NCBI GenBank assembly: GCA_030740295.1
Contig: JASLXP010001244.1
Location: forward strand, 1 to 5,753
DNA length: 5,753 bases
Direction: 5' to 3'
Origin: Planctomycetota bacterium
Lineage (GTDB): Bacteria; Planctomycetota; PUPC01; JACPCR01
Positions within the stretch are counted from its first letter, which is position 1, and each line of letters opens with the position of its first letter. Below, piece by piece: positions 1-5,753 of the stretch. The translations under genes and the position numbers were made by a program. The notes under the pieces were generated by a model that was not told the DNA's origin, did not search any database, and saw only the letters and a program-made list of their open reading frames with translations.

Positions 1-1
1 T

Positions 2-1864
2 AATCTGCTTAACAAAGAAACCGTTGAAGTTGATGTCTGCGTTGTTGGCGGAGGCATGGCCGGAATCTGCGCTGCGATTGCCTCGTCACGCAATGGGGCA
101 CGGACTCTCATCATCCAGGATCGTCCCGTCCTGGGCGGCAACGCTTCTTCCGAAATTCGTATGTGGATTTGCGGTGCTCATGGGCCCAACAATAAAGAGA
201 CCGGGGTGCTGGAGGAGATCCAGCTCGAAAATCTCTATCGCAATCCCACGCTCAATTACGCCATGTGGGATCATGTGCTTTATGGGAAGGTATCCTGCCA
301 GCCCAATCTGCAGACGATGCTCAATACCAGTTGTGTGGATGCGCAGGTCCGAGACGGCCGTATCGAATCCATCCGCGCCTGGCAGCTTACGTCGCAGACC
401 TGGTTTACGGTGCACGCGCGCATCTTCATCGATTGCAGCGGCGACAGCATCCTCGCTGCGACCACGGGCGCGGCTTTTCGAGCCGGCCGGGAATCGCGCC
501 ACGAATTTGATGAAGACATTCAGCCCGAGTCTGCGGACAAAAAAACCATGGGCAACAGCATCCTGCTCCAGATGCGCAAAACGGACGAGCCGCAGCCTTT
601 TACACCTCCGCCCTGGGCTTATGAGTTTGATGCGCCGGTTTTCGAACGTCGCATGCGGGGCATCGTCGGCACAAATTTCTGGTGGATAGAACTCGGCGGG
701 CTGCAGGACACGATTCGCGATGCGGAGGAGATTCGGCATGAATTGCTGCGCACCGCCTACGGAGTCTGGGACTACATCAAGAATCGTGCGGACGAAAAAG
801 ACAGGGCGGAGAACTGGGCCCTGGAATGGATCGGTTCGCTGCCCGGCAAGCGTGAGAACCGCCGTTACGAAGGCGCTCACATCCTGACGCAGAACGACGT
901 GCGCGACGGCGGCCAGTTTGAAGATACCGCGGCATTTGGAGGCTGGACGATGGATGACCATCATCCGGCCGGTCTGATGTTCCCGGGCAAGCCGACGATC
1001 TTTCATCCCGCGCCTTCGCCCTATGGCATCCCTTACCGCTCTCTGTATTCACGGAACATCGACAATCTGATGTTCGCCGGCCGGAACATCTCCGTCACTC
1101 ACGCCGCGCTCTCTTCCACTCGAGTGATGGCTACCTGCTCAATAATCGGCCAGGCCGCGGGCACGGCCGCGGGGATCTGTATCCAGCGAAAGCTCCCGCC
1201 GTCAGGGCTGTATCCGGACTACATCGCCGATCTCCAGCAGACGCTCATGGAAGATGACGCCTGGCTGCCGGGCTTACATCGCCAGCCCGATCCCCTCACA
1301 TGTGAAGCGCGCGTCACCGGCGATGGCGACGGTACCGAACGTGTCACCGACGGCACCGACCGCGATCGTCCCGATGAGATCCATGCCTGGGAAGCTGTGC
1401 CCGGCGACGAAATCTGCTGGGAATGGGAACAGCCCGTCCAGGCCGGTGGCGTCCGCCTGGTCTTCGACAGCGATCTCAGCAACAACAAACGAATGCCCTG
1501 CGCCTATCCCGTCTCCAGTCGTCCCAAGACCCCCAAGCTGCTCGTAAAGTCTTTCCGAATCGAATCCCGATCCGCGACGGGCCAGTGGGAGGCCGTTTAC
1601 AGGGAGGATGAGAATTACCAGCGCGTCCTCGAGATCCCGCTGGAGGTTGAAACAACGGCGTTGCGATTCATCCCGGAATCCACCTGGGGCGAAAGCGATG
1701 TGCGAGTCTTCGGCTTTGAACCATTGCGATCGGTGACCGGACGGCGTCCAGCCCCGCCTCAACGCGTTTCCTTCAGCACCAAGATAAAGCAAGCCGACCC
1801 GGCGGATCTAGCTCCTCCGCCGGAGAACGATTCCGCCGCATCAGGCAAAGGGACATCAGCCTGA
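2..1864 (+). CDS. FAD-dependent oxidoreductase with C-terminal carbohydrate-binding-like domain (5' end outside window)
   Basis: Open from the first complete codon (position 2) to the TGA at 1862-1864, giving 620 visible residues; the start is off the left edge. The first ATG (position 56) is the Met inside the dinucleotide-binding motif VVGGGMAG (residues 14-21), so it cannot be the real start. Seen in order: Rossmann beta-alpha-beta with GGGMAG and the following acidic/GGNAS segment (residues 10-45); the FIDCSGDS segment (142-149) typical of FAD_oxidored (PF12831) proteins; and a second FAD motif NLMFAGRNIS...H...RV...GQAAG (355-387). Then follows a beta-rich, Trp-rich region (about 430-575) containing VRLVFDSDL and resembling F5/8 type C-like modules. 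A Pro/Ser-rich tail ends the protein. The family is known from polysaccharide-degrading bacteria, but its reaction is poorly defined; a redox step on a sugar or uronic acid is inference. The left edge hides any signal peptide. It converges on the lyase-like gene 142 bp downstream. Confidence 0.9.
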   Translation, partial: NLLNKETVEVDVCVVGGGMAGICAAIASSRNGARTLIIQDRPVLGGNASSEIRMWICGAHGPNNKETGVLEEIQLENLYRNPTLNYAMWDHVLYGKVSCQPNLQTMLNTSCVDAQVRDGRIESIRAWQLTSQTWFTVHARIFIDCSGDSILAATTGAAFRAGRESRHEFDEDIQPESADKKTMGNSILLQMRKTDEPQPFTPPPWAYEFDAPVFERRMRGIVGTNFWWIELGGLQDTIRDAEEIRHELLRTAYGVWDYIKNRADEKDRAENWALEWIGSLPGKRENRRYEGAHILTQNDVRDGGQFEDTAAFGGWTMDDHHPAGLMFPGKPTIFHPAPSPYGIPYRSLYSRNIDNLMFAGRNISVTHAALSSTRVMATCSIIGQAAGTAAGICIQRKLPPSGLYPDYIADLQQTLMEDDAWLPGLHRQPDPLTCEARVTGDGDGTERVTDGTDRDRPDEIHAWEAVPGDEICWEWEQPVQAGGVRLVFDSDLSNNKRMPCAYPVSSRPKTPKLLVKSFRIESRSATGQWEAVYREDENYQRVLEIPLEVETTALRFIPESTWGESDVRVFGFEPLRSVTGRRPAPPQRVSFSTKIKQADPADLAPPPENDSAASGKGTSA

Positions 1865-2006
1865 CCGGGCCTGGAGATTCCAGCAGGAGCTCGTATACCC
1901 ACGGATCACAGAGATGAGTTTCCGCCCAGCCTTGTGGCGACAGGACCAGACAGCGTGAGGGCGATACCTCTTGCTTCGTGAAACCGTCCTCGGGCGTCAG
2001 TACCGA
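1865..2006. other. Convergent intergenic gap
   Basis: 142 bp between the stop codons of the two convergent genes. It contains one small perfect hairpin just after the oxidoreductase stop (CTGGA 1871-1875, TCCAG 1879-1883, 3-base loop) without a following T-tract, and a stretch CCCACGGATCACAGAGATGAG (1898-1918). The latter resembles part of a dispersed intergenic repeat common in some environmental bacterial genomes. No gene, RNA or convincing rho-independent terminator was recognised on either strand. Confidence 0.6.
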
Positions 2007-5000
2007 TTACTTGTTCACGCGTAATCGAAGTGTCCCTCTCATCAACATTGGCTCATCGAGAGTCACCTGAATTTCCCCTTCCTTTTTGTCCATCGAGACA
2101 TCCACGGGCTTGAAGTCGCTGTCAAAGACTGCCAGTGATGTGCCTTCGAGGATGAGCTTCAGCGAGACGTTCGCCTTTAATTGCCAGTCCCCTTCGTCCA
2201 TCTTTCGAAGTGAAGCAAAAGCAGTCATCTTGAGCTCATCGCCGGGACCGAATTCATAAACTCTAAGCGCACTCAGCTCCGGAAAAACCTTTTCTGAAAC
2301 TTCTTCGCCGGTGAGGCGGTAAGTGAATCCTCCCGCGTTGGAGCCGCCGAGGAATTCGCAGCGGTAGAATTGTGACCGCGTTTCATCGGTCGCGGTCAGC
2401 CCGGAATCCATCCCCCGGATCTTCCCGCCGGCCGGAGGCATTCCCAATTTGGTTCTGACCGTGCCTCGCTGCGCGTCCACGCTGATGACCCGTGTGGTGA
2501 CGATTTCAGGGCTCTTCCGAAAACTGAATCTCCGGCCTTTCACGCTCACCACGTGAAGAGAAGTTCGATGTTGTTCGTTCCCCACCTCAAAGAATCCATC
2601 ATCAAGCAGGGCTGTTGGAAGAGGCGTATCGAGAGCGCCCGTTCCGGCTCGATAATCGATGGACTCAATTTTCGCAGTGTATGCTCGTCGCGAAAGTTCC
2701 ATCGAAATACCGGGAGCAGAAAGGACTCTTCCTCCCACGAGGGTCATCTGCCGCAGCCCGTCCGGGCCCTCGGACACGAAGGAAAATTGGCCGGAAAGTT
2801 TGAACTCTCCGACTTTCCTCACCTTCTCCGGGCGCCCATCCGAAAAACAGACATCCTTACGAGCTGAACGCTTGACCCTCTCATCATCTTTGACATTTAC
2901 CTGCACCGCGACGGCTCTGCGGGAGTCATTCTCGTTTCCATCGATCGATAGATTTTGCAGACTCTCAACGGCAGGCTGGCCCGCGTAGGGCTCGATGACC
3001 GCTGCGAATGCCGATTCGAGCTCGCCATCATCGATTCGTCTCTGAACAAAGAGCTGGTCGAAATGGTTCTTGCTCACGGGGCTGCCCCATGTGGCTTTCA
3101 TTACCCGGGCGTCCTGCTCTCCAATGAGGTGAACTGTGGTGAATTTGCGGGGCGCGGCCGGATCGTAGCTGGCGGCGAGGTTCCCCTGCTCGGCAGCTTT
3201 CGATAGGTAGGGCGACTTGATATTCCGGCCGTAGCCTCCCAACTGCTTGAGGTAGGCATCCACATCAAAAGGTATCTCCCTCTTCTCCCGGCTGAGTCGC
3301 CAGGTGGCGGAGATCTGCTCCCGTCCTTTGCCCACCCATTTCGACTCGGGAAGGAGAGAAAACTTTCTCAGGTATTTCCTCGACGATTCGTCGAGGGGCG
3401 ACGTGGCCTCGATGTTGTGAGTGAACTCGTCATTCTGTCCGCCGTGAAAACAGTAAGTGTGAATCTTCCCTCCGGCCACGCGGAAAACATCGAACACATA
3501 AGAGTGCGGAGTGATGACGTCTGCCGGCAGCTTCGCTCTGTGTTTCTGATGAGCCGGAGTAACAGGCTCTTCGGAGATTTTTCCCTCATCAACGTCTATG
3601 AGGGCCACAGATCGTTGAAAGAGCTTCACCTGCTGATGCGAGTAGGGCGGGGTCGATTCCGCCAGTAGAAACTGCGCTCCCGGCGAATCCGTCAGCGAAC
3701 GGATCCAGGCGTGGCCATTCCAGTTGCCACCGGAACGCAGGCTGCCATCCCCATCAACTTCCACCACGTTGTGGACAAAGGTCATAAAGCTGGCGGGGAT
3801 GCCGTACGCGGGGCGCTGCCCGCTGTCGGGGGCCATCACGCAGCCGTGAGCGAAGATATTCAGATCGAGGGTATCGTTGTGCGCGTGGCCGTGGCCGTTG
3901 CCGACTCGCACCGTGACGGCTCTGCGGAAACGAAAGTCTTCGTGATGGGTACCCGCTTCGAGAACCCCAGCCCATTGGCTCAGGGCGCGGGATCTGTTTG
4001 CAAACCAGGGATGCCTCTGCCCTTTCGCAGATTTCAGGATCTGATTCCATTCGTCTTCGGACTCGCCCTTCCTGCCCCAGTAATGTTTCAGGAAGAAGGC
4101 GAAGCGAGGGTCTTTAGTCCAGCGCCACCCCTGGCGGATCGCCTGCTCACCTTTGTCAAACCAGTGAGCGAAATCGACGGTCGGGCCGTTCACGTCGCCG
4201 ATTTGCATTGGATACATTCCAGCGACCCGGCCTTCCAGCGCCCAGTAACAGGACGAGAGTATCTTGGGGTATTCGCTGAAGTTCGTGAGGTCATATTTGG
4301 GATCGCCTCCGAAGGCCAGATACCTTTTGAGAAGCTCCGCGGTCTGAATGCTGCGGCCACCGCCAGCGCTGTAAAACCACGATCCGATCCAGGTCGTCCC
4401 GTCGCGGGTGGTGGAGGTGTTCATGTAGTCCTGAATGCCCGACAGGGGCATGGGGTAGTCGTAGGTCCGAGTGAAAAGGTAATCCATCCACGGCCGTGTC
4501 ACTTCGGGATCGGCCTGGACCACCGCGGTTTCGAGCATCTTCAGCGGCGTCTCGTGGTCGGACTTCATCCGGTATCGCACGATGAGGTCCGCGGTGTACT
4601 GCAGAATGTTCGTGTCGAGAAAACGGACGAGATCTTCCGACGTTCTTATGTCCGGCAGGAATTGGCTGACCGCAAAGGCCAGCTCTTCATTCCCCTGAAT
4701 GAAATCAAAAAGCAGGTCGTAGACGCGGACGTTTTTGATTCTGATGCCCGGCGCGTAATTCACCATCGTGCGTTTCCGGCAGCTTGTCTCCTGTTTGAAA
4801 GTGTGACGATAGTCAGCCACCGAATGCACCAGGGCCTGCCGGTTGTTCCAGGTGGGGAGCACTTGCGCGATACGGACGAGCTTGAACGCCGCGCGGCGTG
4901 CGGCTTTGCGGTCGTTGTAAAGGTAGTAACTCTCCGCATCGGCCGCGGCTCGTTTGCCGCCCTGCATTGGCCAGACGGAATTGATGAAATCGCGCTTTGC

Positions 5001-5564
5001 GCGGTCATTCGCCCCAGCGAGGGGCGCCCAGAAAGTCTGTGACGTGGGCAGATAGACGCCCCAACCCCGATCTACTGCGCCTTCACTTTGCGCGACTTTG
5101 AGCTCCTCCTTGTCCGGCGCAGGCATGGCTCCCCAGCCATTGAGGAACTGGCTGTTCATCGGGGGCATGGTGTTCCACGCCGCCCGATCCCACCGGGTCT
5201 GCTCCTCCGGAGTCAGCGGCTGTTGCGAGGCGATCTTCTCGGTTTTGGCAGGATCGGCCGCATGTCGATCGGCTCTTCTCTGCTTCTCCGGGTAGAGCGT
5301 GGCAGCTTTCTTAGCGCCGCGCCGTGCCAGGTAGGTGAAGTGATCGTGGAGATCGATGGTGTGGACAAGGAGATCGATTTCCGTTCCCTCCACAAGCGAA
5401 AGCTTCGCCTCAAACGATCTCTTGTCCCAGGCGCGGAAATACCATTCAGCGATGGAATAAAACTGATCGACCGCTCTCAGCCGCCGTGTGAAAGTTCTCA
5501 CCTCGCCATCCTTCCCATCGTTGATCTGAAAGCGCATGATCAGTTGCTTTGGGATTCGCCGCAC
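2007..5564 (-). CDS. Heparinase II/III-like protein (putative polysaccharide lyase), probably 5'-truncated
   Basis: A continuous 1185-codon frame ends with TAA at 2007-2009. The indicated start is a GTG (5562-5564) with no Shine-Dalgarno upstream; the next in-frame Met is residue 10. The protein probably begins earlier, since the upstream in-frame codons are also protein-like. Visible layout: an N-terminal beta domain (about 1-80); a helical, Trp/Tyr-rich middle consistent with an alpha/alpha toroid (about 115-540); then the heparinase II/III beta-sandwich with NGHGHAHND (556-564), APDSG (578-582) and HNVVEVDGDG (598-607); later QRRIDDG...VIEPYAG (841-862); and a beta-rich C-terminal extension to the end. 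Known lyases of this superfamily cleave glycosaminoglycans, alginate or other uronates by beta-elimination in the periplasm or outside the cell. The middle lacks an obvious Asn-Asn-His toroid motif, so activity and substrate are uncertain. The length exceeds that of characterised members (about 700-780 residues). No signal peptide is visible, which fits a missing 5' end. Confidence 0.85.
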   Translation of the reverse strand: MRRIPKQLIMRFQINDGKDGEVRTFTRRLRAVDQFYSIAEWYFRAWDKRSFEAKLSLVEGTEIDLLVHTIDLHDHFTYLARRGAKKAATLYPEKQRRADRHAADPAKTEKIASQQPLTPEEQTRWDRAAWNTMPPMNSQFLNGWGAMPAPDKEELKVAQSEGAVDRGWGVYLPTSQTFWAPLAGANDRAKRDFINSVWPMQGGKRAAADAESYYLYNDRKAARRAAFKLVRIAQVLPTWNNRQALVHSVADYRHTFKQETSCRKRTMVNYAPGIRIKNVRVYDLLFDFIQGNEELAFAVSQFLPDIRTSEDLVRFLDTNILQYTADLIVRYRMKSDHETPLKMLETAVVQADPEVTRPWMDYLFTRTYDYPMPLSGIQDYMNTSTTRDGTTWIGSWFYSAGGGRSIQTAELLKRYLAFGGDPKYDLTNFSEYPKILSSCYWALEGRVAGMYPMQIGDVNGPTVDFAHWFDKGEQAIRQGWRWTKDPRFAFFLKHYWGRKGESEDEWNQILKSAKGQRHPWFANRSRALSQWAGVLEAGTHHEDFRFRRAVTVRVGNGHGHAHNDTLDLNIFAHGCVMAPDSGQRPAYGIPASFMTFVHNVVEVDGDGSLRSGGNWNGHAWIRSLTDSPGAQFLLAESTPPYSHQQVKLFQRSVALIDVDEGKISEEPVTPAHQKHRAKLPADVITPHSYVFDVFRVAGGKIHTYCFHGGQNDEFTHNIEATSPLDESSRKYLRKFSLLPESKWVGKGREQISATWRLSREKREIPFDVDAYLKQLGGYGRNIKSPYLSKAAEQGNLAASYDPAAPRKFTTVHLIGEQDARVMKATWGSPVSKNHFDQLFVQRRIDDGELESAFAAVIEPYAGQPAVESLQNLSIDGNENDSRRAVAVQVNVKDDERVKRSARKDVCFSDGRPEKVRKVGEFKLSGQFSFVSEGPDGLRQMTLVGGRVLSAPGISMELSRRAYTAKIESIDYRAGTGALDTPLPTALLDDGFFEVGNEQHRTSLHVVSVKGRRFSFRKSPEIVTTRVISVDAQRGTVRTKLGMPPAGGKIRGMDSGLTATDETRSQFYRCEFLGGSNAGGFTYRLTGEEVSEKVFPELSALRVYEFGPGDELKMTAFASLRKMDEGDWQLKANVSLKLILEGTSLAVFDSDFKPVDVSMDKKEGEIQVTLDEPMLMRGTLRLRVNK

Positions 5565-5663
5565 GTCTCTGGTCTCGACCGCCGCAGTGACTCTGAGGAC
5601 GTAATAAGAGGGCTCGAGCGGGCCGAGCTCGAGTTGGACAGCCGGGGATGAAGACGACCACCG
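5565..5663 (-). other. In-frame upstream extension of the heparinase-like gene without a start codon
   Basis: These 33 codons run in frame into the GTG at 5564. Read on the minus strand, most of the translation looks like real beta-domain protein (LELGPLEPSYYVLRV is part of it) and joins smoothly to the first residues of the lyase. No ATG, GTG or TTG occurs in frame, and a TGA lies at 5664-5666. The stretch is therefore best read as the remains of the N-terminal domain of the longer original protein. The first few codons (RWSSSS) look non-native, placing the break near 5640-5660. A frameshift from sequencing error would give the same picture. Confidence 0.55.
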
Positions 5664-5752
5664 TCATCCATCCTTAAAGGCGTTTCCCCTGCCAAAATCT
5701 TCCCCACCCTCTCTAAACGAAAATTCCTGATGCGCTCCGCGACGTTTTCCGA
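5655..5752 (-). pseudogene. Fragment resembling AlbA_2 (Schlafen-type) ATP-binding protein, cut at both ends
   Basis: Reading the minus strand from 5752 gives about 32 residues with a coherent, charged, protein-like composition, including RNFRLERVGKILAGETP followed by RMDDGG. I recall this pattern (RIRxFRxERxxxIxxGETPVxL) from the segment after the AlbA_2 putative DNA-binding domain in bacterial 'ATP-binding protein' genes. The expected continuation (a hydrophobic VVLHLxP-like strand) is not found in this frame; a shifted frame offers VVVFIPG. The stretch enters from outside the window and stops making sense at about 5655, where the lyase-like sequence begins in another frame. The identification rests on memory of a short motif, so it is tentative. 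The bases could instead be ordinary upstream non-coding DNA. Confidence 0.35.
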
Positions 5753-5753
5753 C

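Noticed and set aside
24..689. 221-codon + strand frame overlapping the oxidoreductase
   Set aside because: Ser/Arg/Pro-rich composition typical of an out-of-frame reading; the overlapping frame carries both FAD motifs.
86..1006. 306-codon open frame on the - strand opposite the oxidoreductase
   Set aside because: Arg/Ala/Pro-rich shadow without domain features, overlapping the well-supported FAD gene.
1274..1792. 172-codon - strand frame opposite the 3' part of the oxidoreductase
   Set aside because: No start context or motif; shadow of the C-terminal domain coding region.
1871..1883. Hairpin CTGGA-GAT-TCCAG as a terminator for the oxidoreductase gene
   Set aside because: Only five base pairs and no T-tract on either strand, so it is not convincing as a rho-independent terminator.
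3711..5042. 443-codon open frame on the + strand opposite the heparinase-like gene
   Set aside because: Its translation is low in recognisable motifs and is explained as an antisense shadow; the minus-strand frame shows clear heparinase II/III signatures over the same bases.
5612..5633. Inverted/direct CTCGAG-containing repeats near the 5' break of the lyase
   Set aside because: Short and fully explained by Leu-Glu and Pro-Leu-Glu codons in a protein-like frame; no sign of a recombination site.
5088..5651. 187-codon + strand frame near the right edge
   Set aside because: Antisense to the N-terminal part of the heparinase-like protein, with shadow-like composition.
5446..5667. 73-codon - strand frame beginning MTVVVFIPG as a possible alternative start of the lyase
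   Set aside because: It is in a different frame from the lyase and soon becomes Arg/Ala-rich. Only its first residues might belong to the AlbA_2-like fragment after a frameshift.

Overview
The window carries two large convergent genes with a 142-bp gap between them. It has the look of chromosomal DNA from a polysaccharide-degrading environmental bacterium. The protein families, the moderately high G+C and the long multidomain architecture best fit the Planctomycetota/Verrucomicrobiota/Lentisphaerota group, or a similar heterotroph such as Acidobacteriota. This is an inference from family distribution; there is no rRNA or other phylogenetic marker in the window. No RNA gene, CRISPR array, complete mobile element, or convincing promoter or terminator was seen.

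Left part (2-1864, + strand): the gene enters from outside the window and encodes a flavin-dependent oxidoreductase. It has an N-terminal Rossmann motif (GGGMAG), a second C-terminal FAD motif, then a beta-rich domain resembling carbohydrate-binding (discoidin-like) modules, and a low-complexity Pro/Ser tail. The first Met (position 56) lies inside the FAD motif and is not the true start.

Middle (1865-2006): a short convergent intergenic gap with one weak hairpin and a short fragment resembling a dispersed intergenic repeat.

Right part (2007 to about 5663, - strand): a very long heparinase II/III-like protein, a putative polysaccharide lyase or a catalytically altered relative. It has an N-terminal beta domain, an alpha-helical toroid-like middle, the His-rich beta-sandwich signature (NGHGHAHND ... 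HNVVEVDGDG), and a C-terminal beta extension. The only in-frame start candidate near its 5' end is a GTG at 5564 without a ribosome binding site, yet protein-like sequence continues in frame upstream to a TGA at 5664-5666. Immediately beyond that, in another frame, is a short stretch resembling the linker region of AlbA_2 (Schlafen-type) ATP-binding proteins. The 5' end of the lyase gene therefore looks broken or fused to unrelated DNA, by a real rearrangement or by misassembly near the sequence end.

Together the two large genes suggest a carbohydrate-processing locus: a lyase-like enzyme acting on an acidic (uronic-acid) polysaccharide and a flavoenzyme of the kind often found beside such enzymes. 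A shared substrate is inference only. I see no strong case for a wholly new system; the most unusual point is the right-hand junction.
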